Source of the DNA: Pseudomonas putida S13.1.2
Lineage (GTDB): Bacteria; Pseudomonadota; Gammaproteobacteria; Pseudomonadales; Pseudomonadaceae
Direction: 5' to 3'
Length of the DNA: 64,000 nucleotides
Assembly (NCBI RefSeq): GCF_000498395.2
Contig: NZ_CP010979.1
Coordinates: 2,232,001 to 2,296,000 of the forward strand
Shown here: piece by piece, positions 8,882 to 17,098 of the stretch
Position numbering within the stretch: position 1 is the stretch's first letter
Layout of the letters: each line of letters begins with the position of its first letter
Translations under genes and position numbers: made by a program
The notes under the pieces: generated by a model
The model's database searches: none
What the model was told of the DNA's origin: nothing
What the model saw: only the letters and a program-made list of their open reading frames with translations

Positions 8882-9679
8882 ATGACGCAGCAATTCAAAG
8901 GCACCGCGCTCATTACGGGCGCCTCAACCGGCATCGGTTCGATCTATGCAGAGCAGCTGGCCCGCCGGGGCTACGACCTGGTGCTGGTGGCACGCAACCG
9001 GGACCGCCTCAATGCATTGGCTGGCCGCCTTACCACCGAAACCCGGCAGAACGTGGAGGTGTTCCCGGCAGACCTGGCCAATGCAGATGACCTGGCCAAG
9101 GTAGAACGCAAACTGCGCGAAGACGCCAGCATCAGCATGCTGGTGAACAACGCAGGGATCGGCACCCATACCAGCCTGCTGGAAAGTGACGTTGAGCGCA
9201 TGGCGCAAATGATCACCCTCAACGTCACCGCCCTCACCCGGCTTACCTATGCAGCTGTTCCCGGCTTCGTCGCGCGCAAGCATGGCGCGCTCATCAACAT
9301 CTCGTCCATCGTCAGCCTGGCACCCGAACTGCTCAACGGCGTGTACGGCGGCAGCAAAGCCTACGTCACCGCCTTCACCCAGTCGCTGAACAGGGAGCTG
9401 GCGGACAAAGGCATCAAGGTTCAGGCAGTACTGCCTGGGGCCACCGCGACCGACTTCTGGCAGACCGGTGGCTTGCCAGTCGAGAACCTGGACCCAGGCA
9501 TCGTGATGTCTGCCCAGGACCTGGTGGACGGTGCCCTGCAGGACTTCGACAACGGTGTGCTGATCTCCCTGCCGTCGGTGCACGACCTGCAGGCCTTCGA
9601 CCACTACGAAGCCAGCCGGCAAGCCTTGTTCGGCCAGCTGTCCAGCAACCAGCTCGCGAAGCGCTACAGCGCCAAGTGA
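8882..9679 (+). CDS. SDR-family NAD(P)-dependent oxidoreductase
   Basis: 265 residues, the classical short-chain dehydrogenase length. The Rossmann motif ALITGASTGIG, NNAG (LVNNAGIG), the Ser of ISSIVSLAPE and the catalytic YGGSKAY (YxxxK) are all present. Family members of the DltE/YqjQ type reduce or oxidise small carbonyl compounds; the substrate is unknown. GGAG lies 7 bp before the ATG. The gene is divergent from the GlxA-type regulator 105 bp away, which may control it. Confidence 0.9.
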   Translation: MTQQFKGTALITGASTGIGSIYAEQLARRGYDLVLVARNRDRLNALAGRLTTETRQNVEVFPADLANADDLAKVERKLREDASISMLVNNAGIGTHTSLLESDVERMAQMITLNVTALTRLTYAAVPGFVARKHGALINISSIVSLAPELLNGVYGGSKAYVTAFTQSLNRELADKGIKVQAVLPGATATDFWQTGGLPVENLDPGIVMSAQDLVDGALQDFDNGVLISLPSVHDLQAFDHYEASRQALFGQLSSNQLAKRYSAK

Positions 9680-9851
9680 TCAGCAGTCAGAGCAAACGTG
9701 GTCGAGGATTGTGAAGCGACCAGCCAGACCACGGGCGCTTCACACCATTTTCATTGCAAGCGAGAAAGTCTTACTCCACTCAGGCTGTTTTTTGAGTGAA
9801 TCGAATCGAATAGTCTGAACCCACTTTTCGCATCCCCAAGAGGCAGCGCCA

Positions 9852-10859
9852 ATGAAGGCAGTCGTTTACACCCAGCCCGGTTTACCCATCCAGGACCCAC
9901 AATCGCTGTATGACGCGCAACTGCCCACGCCCCAACCGGGTGCCCGCGATCTGCTTGTCGAAGTGAGGGCAATCGCCGTCAACCCGGTTGATACCAAGAT
10001 CCGTGCAAGCCGTGGTGGTGAGCAACCACAAGTGCTCGGTTGGGACGCTGTCGGCGTTGTCCGCGAGGTAGGGCCGCAGGTAACGTTGTTCCAGCCGGGC
10101 GATGAGGTTTTCTACGCCGGTGCCATTGACCGCCCTGGCAGCTACAGCGAGCTTCATGTGGTGGACGAACGCATTGTCGGGCATAAGCCCCGCAGCCTGG
10201 ACGACGCAAGCGCCGCCGCTTTGCCGCTGACATCCATTACCGCCTGGGAACTGCTGTTCGACCGCCTGGGCGTTGAAGAAAACGCTGGCAAGAACCAGAG
10301 CCTTTTGGTGATCGGTGCCGCCGGCGGGGTTGGCTCGATCCTGGTGCAACTTGCCCGCAAGCTCACCCAGCTTACGGTCATCGGCACCGCCTCAAGGCCC
10401 GAAACCCAGGCCTGGGTCCAGGAAGCGGGAGCCCATCATGTGATCGACCACCGCGAATCGATTCCACTTCAGCTGCAAGCGCTCAACCTGGGCCCGGTCG
10501 ATTACGTCATCAGCCTGACCCACACTGACACCTACCTGCCGCAACTGGTGGAAGTGCTTCGTCCACAAGGCAAGCTCGCGTTGATCGACGACCCCGCGCA
10601 ACTGGATGTCATGCCGCTCAAGCGCAAGTCTCTCTCACTGCACTGGGAACTCATGTTCACCCGTTCGCTGTACAAGACCGAAGACATGATCAAGCAGCAT
10701 CAGCTACTCGATCGGGTTTCGCAGCTGGTCGATGATGGCGTGCTCAAAACCACCCTCGGCGAGCATTACGGCACGATCAACGCCGAGCACCTCAAGCGCG
10801 CCCACGCCATGATCGAGAGTGGAAAAGCACGCGGCAAGATCGTGCTGGAAGGGTTCTGA
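9852..10859 (+). CDS. Zinc-type quinone oxidoreductase-like MDR protein
   Basis: 335 residues of the medium-chain dehydrogenase/reductase superfamily. The GroES-like N-terminal half (VNPVDTKIRASRGGEQPQVLGWDAVGVV) is followed by a nucleotide-binding fold with LLVIGAAGGVGSILVQLARKLT. The structural-zinc cysteine set of true alcohol dehydrogenases is absent, which places it with the ZADH/QOR-like NADPH-dependent group. GAGGC precedes the ATG. It stands alone, facing the met operon; only 7 bp separate its stop from that of metR. The substrate is unknown. Confidence 0.9.
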   Translation: MKAVVYTQPGLPIQDPQSLYDAQLPTPQPGARDLLVEVRAIAVNPVDTKIRASRGGEQPQVLGWDAVGVVREVGPQVTLFQPGDEVFYAGAIDRPGSYSELHVVDERIVGHKPRSLDDASAAALPLTSITAWELLFDRLGVEENAGKNQSLLVIGAAGGVGSILVQLARKLTQLTVIGTASRPETQAWVQEAGAHHVIDHRESIPLQLQALNLGPVDYVISLTHTDTYLPQLVEVLRPQGKLALIDDPAQLDVMPLKRKSLSLHWELMFTRSLYKTEDMIKQHQLLDRVSQLVDDGVLKTTLGEHYGTINAEHLKRAHAMIESGKARGKIVLEGF

Positions 10860-10866
10860 CGCCCTG

Positions 10867-11811
10867 TCATGCGCCCGACGGCCACCCAGCGCGCCCGGAC
10901 ACTGCATTGACGCCTTCCAGCGTCGCAAACGAAATGTCTTTCGCCGTGAGCAGGAAATCACTCATGTAAGGCACTTCGAGCATGTCGCTGCGTACCGCCG
11001 CGAACAGCGTGGCCTGCAACCCTGCTGCGCCCAGGCGCCTGGCCAGGACATAGCCGCGGGTGGTGTACTCATGCACCGCCCAGTTCGGCAGGCAGCAAAC
11101 ACCACGGCCGCTGGCCACCAACTGCATCATCATCACGGTCATTTCTGCGGTACGGACCTGGGCAGGTTCGATGTCGGCCGGGTCGAAGAAACGGGTGAAG
11201 ATGTCCAGGCGGTTTCGCTCGATCGGGTACGTGATCAAGGTCTGGCTGGCAATGTCGGCAGGCTCCAGATACGGCTTTTCCCGCAGGGGATGATGCTTGT
11301 CGATGGCCAGCATCGCCTCGTACCCGAACAACGGCACGTAAGTGATACCCGGCAGGGTCACAGGGTCAGAAGTCACCACAAGGTCCAGGTCCCCGCGTTC
11401 AAGGGCCGGCAGCGGTGCAAACGACAACCCCGACGCCAGGTCCAGCTCAACTTCCGGCCAGGCGCAGCGAAACTCGTCCAGCGAGGGCATCAGCCATTGA
11501 TAGCAGCTGTGGCACTCGATCGCGATGTGCAGCCGGTCGGCCGAGCCGCCAGCCAGCTTGCTCAGGTTGCGCTCCGTGGTGCGGATCAGCGGCAGCACCT
11601 GGTCGGCCAGCTGCAGCAGCTTGAGACCCGCAGTGGTGAAACGTACCGGTTTGGACTTGCGCACAAACACGGGCATGCCAACGCGACTTTCCAGCTCCCG
11701 GAACTGGTGCGATAACGCCGACTGGGTCAGATGCAGGCGTTCGGCGGCCTCGGGCAGGCTGTCCGTTTCGCGCAAGGCATGCAGAGTGCGTAGGTGTCTC
11801 AAGTCAATCAT
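10867..11811 (-). CDS. metR: LysR-type methionine regulator MetR
   Basis: 314 residues from ATG 11811. An upstream extension to 11883 would overlap mesD and lacks family character. The N-terminal winged helix (HLRTLHALRETDSLPEAAERLHLTQSALSHQFRELESRVG) and the effector domain (SCYQWLMPSLDEFRCAWPEVELDL) match MetR, the homocysteine-responsive regulator of methionine synthesis. It is the last gene of a minus-strand operon mesX-mesD-metR and starts 16 bp after mesD. A perfect MetR-type operator lies at 13959-13971 before mesX. In enteric bacteria metR is divergent from metE, so co-transcription with a different methionine synthase is a distinct arrangement. Confidence 0.88.
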   Translation of the reverse strand: MIDLRHLRTLHALRETDSLPEAAERLHLTQSALSHQFRELESRVGMPVFVRKSKPVRFTTAGLKLLQLADQVLPLIRTTERNLSKLAGGSADRLHIAIECHSCYQWLMPSLDEFRCAWPEVELDLASGLSFAPLPALERGDLDLVVTSDPVTLPGITYVPLFGYEAMLAIDKHHPLREKPYLEPADIASQTLITYPIERNRLDIFTRFFDPADIEPAQVRTAEMTVMMMQLVASGRGVCCLPNWAVHEYTTRGYVLARRLGAAGLQATLFAAVRSDMLEVPYMSDFLLTAKDISFATLEGVNAVSGRAGWPSGA

Positions 11812-11827
11812 GAGCAGAAGGCAACGC

Positions 11828-12871
11828 TCACGCCGCACCAAGGTTGCTAGAGAGTTCTCTGCGGACGATTTCTGCACCCGCACTCAACGCTCTGAGCTTG
11901 CCGCTGGCGACCCTACGCGGTAAGGGCGCCATGCCACAGTTGGTGCAAGGATAGAGCTTGTCTGCCTCTACAAATTGCAGGGCCTTGCGCAGGGTATTGG
12001 CCACTTCCTCGGGTGTTTCAATGGTGTGGCTGGCCACATCAATCGCGCCGACCATCACCTTCTTGCCTCGGATCAGCTCAAGCAGGTCCATGGGCACATG
12101 GGAGTTGTGGCATTCCAGCGAAATGATATCGATGCTGGACTTCTGCAGCTTGGGGAAGGCTTCTTCATACTGCCGCCACTCTGATCCCAAGGTCTTTTTC
12201 CAGTCCGTGTTGGCTTTGATGCCGTAGCCGTAGCAGATATGCACAGCGGTTTCACACTTGAGGCCTTCGATGGCCCTTTCCAGGGTGGCAACGCCCCAAT
12301 CATTCACCTCATCAAAGAAGACATTGAAGGCAGGTTCATCAAACTGAATGATGTCAACACCGGCAGCCTCTAGCTCCCTGGCTTCCTGGTTAAGAATCTT
12401 GGCAAACTCCCAGGCCAGTTTTTCGCGGCTTTTGTAATGGCTGTCATACAGCGTATCGATCATGGTCATGGGGCCTGGCAGCGCCCATTTTATCGGCTGC
12501 CCGGTCTGCTGACGCAAAAACTTGGCATCTTCGACAAATACCGGCTTTTGCCGGGCCACAGCACCCACCACTGTGGGGACGCTTGCATCATAACGATCAC
12601 GGATCCGGACCGTCTCGCGTTTCTCGAAATCGACGCCGCTCAGGTGCTCGACGAAGGTCGTCACAAAGTGTTGGCGCGTTTGTTCACCATCACTGACGAT
12701 ATCAATACCGGCGTATTGTTGCTCCTGCAATGCCAAGCGCAGGGCATCCTGCTTGCCTTCAATCAATGCCTCATCTTGCAGTTTCCAAGGTGACCAGAGC
12801 GTTTCGGGCTCTGCGAGCCAGGAGGGTTTAGGCAAACTGCCGGCAGTCGAAGTGGGTAACAACTTTTTCAC
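11828..12871 (-). CDS. mesD: Core methionine synthase MesD (folate-independent, MetE C-terminal-like)
   Basis: 347 residues, about half of MetE: only the catalytic (beta/alpha)8 barrel is present and the folate-binding N-terminal domain is absent. The zinc-site blocks are visible in order: AVHICYGYG (His and Cys), IISLECHN (Glu) and LYPCTNCGMAPLPR (Cys). Homologues in aerobic bacteria, named MesD, methylate homocysteine without methyl-folate or cobalamin but need the DUF1852 protein and oxygen (established work on core methionine synthases). The DUF1852 gene lies 24 bp upstream in the same operon, and metR follows. This is a complete small enzyme, not a truncated metE. Confidence 0.9.
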   Translation of the reverse strand: MKKLLPTSTAGSLPKPSWLAEPETLWSPWKLQDEALIEGKQDALRLALQEQQYAGIDIVSDGEQTRQHFVTTFVEHLSGVDFEKRETVRIRDRYDASVPTVVGAVARQKPVFVEDAKFLRQQTGQPIKWALPGPMTMIDTLYDSHYKSREKLAWEFAKILNQEARELEAAGVDIIQFDEPAFNVFFDEVNDWGVATLERAIEGLKCETAVHICYGYGIKANTDWKKTLGSEWRQYEEAFPKLQKSSIDIISLECHNSHVPMDLLELIRGKKVMVGAIDVASHTIETPEEVANTLRKALQFVEADKLYPCTNCGMAPLPRRVASGKLRALSAGAEIVRRELSSNLGAA

Positions 12872-12895
12872 GAGGGAAGACCTTATATAAGTTAA

Positions 12896-13882
12896 TCAGC
12901 AGCAGTAATTGGCGGACCACTGCTCAAGCATCGCGTGGTGCGGTTTGATAAAGTGCTCCTCGACAAACTGCCCCTGCTCGATGGCCAACCGGCTACGCTC
13001 CTCCCGGTCATAAACAATACGGGTCAGCGAGTAATCCTGATGCTGCAAGCTGGGTTGATAGCATTTACCGGCGGCAGAGTTCGCATTGTAGATTTCGGGC
13101 CGATAGATTTTCTGAAAAGTATCCATGGTGCTGATGGTGCTGATCAGCTCAAGGTTGGTGTAATCACTGAGCAAATCGCCGGAAAAATAGAAGGCCAACG
13201 GCGCAACACTGTTTGCCGGCATAAAATAGCGCACCTTCAAACCCATCTTCTCAAAATAGGTATCCGTCAACGAATACTCATCCTGCTGATATTCAAAACC
13301 CAACACAGGGTGCTGGTTATCCGTTCGATGGTAGGTCTTGCTGCTTGAAACACTCAAACAAATGACGGGAGGCTTGTCGAAGTGCGCCTGGTAAGTACTT
13401 GAGTTGACGAAGCGCTTGAACAGCTTTCCATGCAGCTCGCCGAAATGGTCTGGGGTGCTGAACACAGCCTGGTTTGCATTGTGCCCCAGCAGCAGCACGC
13501 TGAAATCGTAATCGCGCACGTAGGATGAAAAATTATTCCCCACCATGCCCGCAAATCGCTCGCCGGTGTGTCGGTCGATAATGCTGGTTTTCAATATTTC
13601 AATAAGGGGCAACGCCTGATCCACGCCTTCAGCATCGATACCCATCTCGACAGAAATGATGTCAAGCTCGACGGCGTAGCGGTCGCCCTTGGGGTTGTCC
13701 CAATGCGCCAATGCGTTGAAGCGGTTATCTATCATCTTCAAGGTGCTGCGCAAGTTCTCTTGCCGGCTCGCACCTCTCGCCAGGTTGGCGAAGTTGGTAG
13801 TGAGGCGCGTCTTTTCGGAGGGTTGATAATGCTCGTCAAAGCGAATGCTCTTGATGGAAAAACTGAAGTCTTTATTCGTCAT
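12896..13882 (-). CDS. mesX: DUF1852 protein MesX, required partner of MesD
   Basis: 328 residues from the ATG at 13882 (MTNKDFSFSIKSIRFDEHY). The frame stays open upstream to 14503, but that part has no family-like sequence and no better ribosome site; the ribosome site for 13882 is itself weak. The family is conserved beside MesD and is needed for its activity. Its biochemical role, possibly generating or delivering an oxygen-dependent methyl donor, is not known to me. The region DRYAVELDIISVEMGIDAEGVDQAL and the C-terminal HAMLEQWSANYCC are distinctive. First gene of mesX-mesD-metR, with a MetR box 77 bp upstream. Confidence 0.87.
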   Translation of the reverse strand: MTNKDFSFSIKSIRFDEHYQPSEKTRLTTNFANLARGASRQENLRSTLKMIDNRFNALAHWDNPKGDRYAVELDIISVEMGIDAEGVDQALPLIEILKTSIIDRHTGERFAGMVGNNFSSYVRDYDFSVLLLGHNANQAVFSTPDHFGELHGKLFKRFVNSSTYQAHFDKPPVICLSVSSSKTYHRTDNQHPVLGFEYQQDEYSLTDTYFEKMGLKVRYFMPANSVAPLAFYFSGDLLSDYTNLELISTISTMDTFQKIYRPEIYNANSAAGKCYQPSLQHQDYSLTRIVYDREERSRLAIEQGQFVEEHFIKPHHAMLEQWSANYCC

Positions 13883-13958
13883 GGCAGGGAGCCCACTCAA
13901 ATATCCATATACTCTGTAACTGGCCTGCAGTTTAGGTTGGGGGACTGACCGTGGGAAC

Positions 13959-13971
13959 TGAATTGATTTCA
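13959..13971 (-). promoter_or_regulatory. MetR operator (TGAA-N5-TTCA)
   Basis: TGAATTGATTTCA is a perfect match to the MetR consensus TGAANNNNNTTCA. It lies 77 bp before the mesX start and within the 275-bp region between mesX and the divergent TerB-like gene. With metR as the third gene of the operon it supports homocysteine-responsive autoregulation. Short palindromes of this kind do occur by chance, but the position is apt. Confidence 0.7.
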
Positions 13972-14157
13972 CAGAACCTTTAGTCACGCTCATGACGCCC
14001 ACGGGGATAACGCGAAATATGACCGGCCGGGCCATTAGCGCGGGTTGGACATCAGCTGCGAGAAGCCCTCTCCAGTCGGCCAGACGGTCATGGCGAAGCG
14101 CCTTGAGAGGGCTATCGTTGCTTGTCTGGACAACGACTACCCAGCGAGGGCGGTGCC

Positions 14158-14823
14158 ATGAACACCAGTGATCTACTCGAACAATTACTTCGGGCGGGGC
14201 AAGGTTCACAAGCGCGTCAAGGAAACAGCGGCCTGCCATGGCAAAACGGCCTTGGCGGCCTGGGCGGCTTGCTGGGTGGTCTGTTAGGTGGCCGTGGTGG
14301 CAGCAGCGCGGGCGGCTTGCCCCAGGGGCGCTCCACGGGTGGCACCAATTTCGCGGCACTGGCGTCGTTGGGCATGATGGCGTTTCAGGCCTACCAAAGC
14401 TGGCAGCGCAGCCAGGCGGCAGCCCCGCAACAGGCGCTACGTACTGTCGATCAATTGGCCGGCCCCGAGGCCGAGGACCACAGCCATGCGATCCTGCGAG
14501 CACTGATTGCGGCAGCCAAGGCAGACGGCCGCATCGACCCGCAGGAGCAACAGCTGATCTACGCGGAAATAAAGCGTCACACCAGCGACCCGCAACTGCA
14601 GCAGTGGCTGGATGATGAAGTCAGCAAGCCACTTGATGTTGCTGAAGTGGCCCAGTCCGCCCGCGACCCAGCCATGGCCGCAGAAATGTACCTGGCCAGC
14701 GTGATGCTGGTGGATGACCAGCAAGATGCGGAGCGGGCCTACCTTGATGAACTGGCCGGCGCGTTGCAAATCGACCCGGCATTGCAGGTGCATCTGGAAC
14801 AGCAGGCCAAGGCAACGGCCTGA
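14158..14823 (+). CDS. TerB/DUF533-family protein
   Basis: 221 residues from ATG 14158, preceded by GAGGG; an upstream in-frame start at 14122 is less likely. The N-terminal 80 residues are glycine-rich and low in complexity (GLGGLGGLLGGLLGG), followed by a short hydrophobic segment (AALASLGMMAFQAYQSW). The C-terminal alpha-helical TerB-like domain is typical of YebE/DUF533 (HAILRALIAAAKADGRIDPQEQQLIYAEI). These proteins are inner-membrane or periplasmic stress-induced proteins of unknown biochemical role. It is divergent from mesX and convergent with a small hydrophilic protein, with a strong terminator between them. Confidence 0.85.
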   Translation: MNTSDLLEQLLRAGQGSQARQGNSGLPWQNGLGGLGGLLGGLLGGRGGSSAGGLPQGRSTGGTNFAALASLGMMAFQAYQSWQRSQAAAPQQALRTVDQLAGPEAEDHSHAILRALIAAAKADGRIDPQEQQLIYAEIKRHTSDPQLQQWLDDEVSKPLDVAEVAQSARDPAMAAEMYLASVMLVDDQQDAERAYLDELAGALQIDPALQVHLEQQAKATA

Positions 14824-14853
14824 ACGAATCTGAAGCCGCTACGCGGCCCGCTC

Positions 14854-14881
14854 GCACCAGGGTGGCTAGCCACCCTGGTGC
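14854..14881. terminator. Bidirectional terminator hairpin
   Basis: A perfect 28-bp palindrome (each arm 14 bp, arm GCACCAGGGTGGCT) lies between two convergent genes. No long T-run follows on either side, so termination would depend on the very stable stem. Confidence 0.6.
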
Positions 14882-14894
14882 ACATCAGCGACGA

Positions 14895-15206
14895 TCAGCG
14901 GTCTTGGTCACGCTGTGGGTTATCGCGCTGAGACTGCTGACCTCCCATGCGGTCTTTATCAGCCTGGTTCTGCTTGTCGGTCATGCTGTCTTCCTGCCGG
15001 CCGCCTTTGCTTCCGCTATCGCGGTCCCAGTCCTTGTTCATCTTGTCCTCGGGCTTCTGCCCTGGCTGGTTCTGACCTTGTTGCTGCTGGTTGGGCATGC
15101 CACCACCCGAGCCTTGACCGCCCTGCTGGCCGGTACCTGCGGTGTTGTTGCCAGTACCGCTATTGGCATTGCCCTGGTTGGCGCCCTTGTCTTGATTATT
15201 AGCCAT
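14895..15206 (-). CDS. Small Gln/Asn/Gly-rich hydrophilic protein, unknown function
   Basis: 103 residues, almost entirely Q, N, G, D, K and S (MANNQDKGANQGNANSGTGN at the start, QQSQRDNPQRDQDR at the end), with no predicted hydrophobic core, signal peptide or membrane segment. A GAGGT ribosome site precedes the ATG, which supports translation. The composition is that of intrinsically disordered, hydrophilin-like stress proteins. I do not recognise a named family. It faces the TerB-like gene across a shared terminator. Confidence 0.68.
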   Translation of the reverse strand: MANNQDKGANQGNANSGTGNNTAGTGQQGGQGSGGGMPNQQQQGQNQPGQKPEDKMNKDWDRDSGSKGGRQEDSMTDKQNQADKDRMGGQQSQRDNPQRDQDR

Positions 15207-15502
15207 GATCGCTTACCTCAAGTCAGACACAGAAAGGCCTGTGTGCTTCATACGACTGCGGCCTTGCGGGGGTGGATGTATTTATTCGCGGCCTTTCGGA
15301 TGAGCGATACCAAATGCAGCGACTTGATACTGCGCGGCACTAAATACCGATGTGCCGTAGGACCGGGACTGAGCCTTCATCCGGCGAAAGGCACCCGCTT
15401 TGGCCAGGAAAATTGGCACAATTCATCTGTTTAGGCTGATCTATGCCGCTGCATGGCATATCCTTGTGCCTCGCAATCAACTTCGAAGCAGTGAATTGAA
15501 CA

Positions 15503-16012
15503 ATGGGTTTTGAACAACTAGCCGAGCTACGTGACCGCCTGCGGGCGGAGAAAGTGCAGGAAAAGGCCGATAGCACCAAACAGCCCAAGCGCAAGGCGCC
15601 GCCGCAGGCCAAGCCTCGTGAGCAGGACCCGGCGGTGGCAGCGATCTGGCCATTGCAGAAGCATTTTCCATTGGCCTTCCCTGTCAATCCGGCCCCCAAG
15701 GTTCCGCTCAAAGAGGGCATTTTCAAGGATGCCGAGCAACACCTGGAACTGCTCGGAATCACCCGCGAACAGCTCAAGCTGGGCATTTCTACCTGGTGCA
15801 AGGGAACCCGCTACTGGGCAAGCATGGTGGAGAATGCCCCGCGCCTGGACTTGAATGGTCAAGTCGCTGGCATTGTGACCGCCACTCAGGCGACGCATGC
15901 GAAGCAGCAGGCTGCGCGGCATCGCAGCCAGGACCGACGAAATCGTGCGAAGTCGAAAGCGCGTGTTGCGGCCCCCGCTGCCGAGAGCGCAGCGCCGCAG
16001 ACTTCGGGCTGA
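15503..16012 (+). CDS. ProQ/FinO-family RNA-binding protein
   Basis: 169 residues. A charged N-terminal linker of about 45 residues (KQPKRKAPPQAKPREQ) precedes the ProQ/FinO domain (AAIWPLQKHFPLAFP ... PLKEGIFKDAEQHLELLGITREQLKLGISTWCKGTRYWASM). A basic C-terminal tail follows (RHRSQDRRNRAKSKARV). Proteins of this family bind structured small RNAs and mRNA 3' ends as global RNA chaperones. The ribosome site before ATG 15503 is weak. It stands alone; the 296 bp upstream show no other gene. Confidence 0.9.
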   Translation: MGFEQLAELRDRLRAEKVQEKADSTKQPKRKAPPQAKPREQDPAVAAIWPLQKHFPLAFPVNPAPKVPLKEGIFKDAEQHLELLGITREQLKLGISTWCKGTRYWASMVENAPRLDLNGQVAGIVTATQATHAKQQAARHRSQDRRNRAKSKARVAAPAAESAAPQTSG

Positions 16013-16039
16013 ATACAGTCGCGCTCTGCCCGGTGCCTG

Positions 16040-16975
16040 TCAGGATGAAACCCACAGGGAACTGGGCTGGGCGTGTGGCTGAGGGTCGCTATCGTATTCA
16101 AGCTGCGCCTGAATCCAGTCGATGAATGCCCGTACGTGGGGCCGGCTCAGGTTCTCTTGGCGGGTAACCACGTAATAGGCAAAGCGCGAAGGCCAAGGCC
16201 GGTCTACCGCTACTACCAATCGGCCGTTTCGCAGGTCATCCTCCGCGTGCTGCGCCTGTACCAGCGCGATGCCCTGGCCACTGGCGGCCGCGCGTAGCAA
16301 AAGCAGGTCTTCGTCAAAACTCGCCCCTCGGCGGCTACGGTGGTCGGGCTCGACACCATGAGCCTGCAACCACAACGCCCAGTCCGCACGGTCGGCATCC
16401 TGCAACAGTGGGTAGCGCAGGCAGTCCTGCGGCTCATCCAGCGCCGGCCCGCCCGCAAGCAGGCCAGGGCTGGCTACCGGCAGCAGCACAGGCGCCAGTA
16501 GCGGTATCGATTCCAGCCCAGGGTAATCGCCCAGGCCATGGCGCAGGGCAATATCGACAGGATCACGATGCAGGTCGACAAGCTCGGCCGTGGACTGCAC
16601 ACGCACGTCGATTTCCGGGTGCAGTGTATTGAAATCCACCAACCGGGGCACAAGCCAGCCAGACGCGAATGAAGGCTGGGTGCTGATCGTAAGGGTTTTA
16701 GCGCGAGTGAGCGCCTCCAGGTCCAGCAGCGCGCTTTCGATCTGGCCAAAACCGCGTGAAAGCCCAGGATAAAGGCTCGCTCCAGCCTCGGTAAGCTGCA
16801 CCCCATAGCGGCTCCGGGTCAGCAGGATGACGCCAACACGGTCTTCCAGCAGACGAATCTGTTGACTGATTGCGCCTGGGGTAACCCCCATACGCTCGGC
16901 GGCGGCCTTCAGGCTGCCCAGCCGAGTGGTTTCGGTGAAAGCGCGCAATGCGAGCAACGGCAAGACCGCACCCAT
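16040..16975 (-). CDS. LysR-family regulator (GcvA-like)
   Basis: 311 residues. The N-terminal helix-turn-helix LRAFTETTRLGSLKAAAERMGVTPGAISQQIRLLEDRVGV and effector-domain sequences (FNTLHPEIDVRVQSTAELVDLHRDPVDIALRHG) are those of the GcvA/AmpR-like subgroup. It is divergent from a glutathione transferase and an LLM oxidoreductase, its likely targets. A 10-bp inverted repeat flanks the divergent promoter region. Confidence 0.92.
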   Translation of the reverse strand: MGAVLPLLALRAFTETTRLGSLKAAAERMGVTPGAISQQIRLLEDRVGVILLTRSRYGVQLTEAGASLYPGLSRGFGQIESALLDLEALTRAKTLTISTQPSFASGWLVPRLVDFNTLHPEIDVRVQSTAELVDLHRDPVDIALRHGLGDYPGLESIPLLAPVLLPVASPGLLAGGPALDEPQDCLRYPLLQDADRADWALWLQAHGVEPDHRSRRGASFDEDLLLLRAAASGQGIALVQAQHAEDDLRNGRLVVAVDRPWPSRFAYYVVTRQENLSRPHVRAFIDWIQAQLEYDSDPQPHAQPSSLWVSS

Positions 16976-16991
16976 ATCATTCCAACCTTAG

Positions 16992-17084
16992 AAAAACTGA
17001 TGTTAGCGAGTGAAAGGATCGTTAGTAAGCCTGCTGGCTGATGCCTAGCATAGCGTTCAGCCATACAAACTCGAATCAGTTTTT
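16992..17084. promoter_or_regulatory. Inverted repeat pair in LysR/GST divergent promoter
   Basis: AAAAACTGAT at 16992-17001 and its exact complement ATCAGTTTTT at 17075-17084 sit at the two ends of the intergenic region, one near each start codon. They could be operators for the LysR protein or chance A/T-rich repeats. Confidence 0.3.
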
Positions 17085-17098
17085 TTAAGGTGAACACC

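Noticed and set aside
11828..12871. mesD as a truncated or decayed metE
   Set aside because: The frame is intact with all zinc ligands, and its partner gene and regulator are adjacent; a half-length size is normal for core methionine synthases.
13883..14503. Upstream in-frame extension of mesX to a 535-residue protein
   Set aside because: The extension is rich in Arg/Pro/Trp without family character, crosses the MetR operator and overlaps the divergent TerB-like gene start; DUF1852 proteins are about 330 residues.
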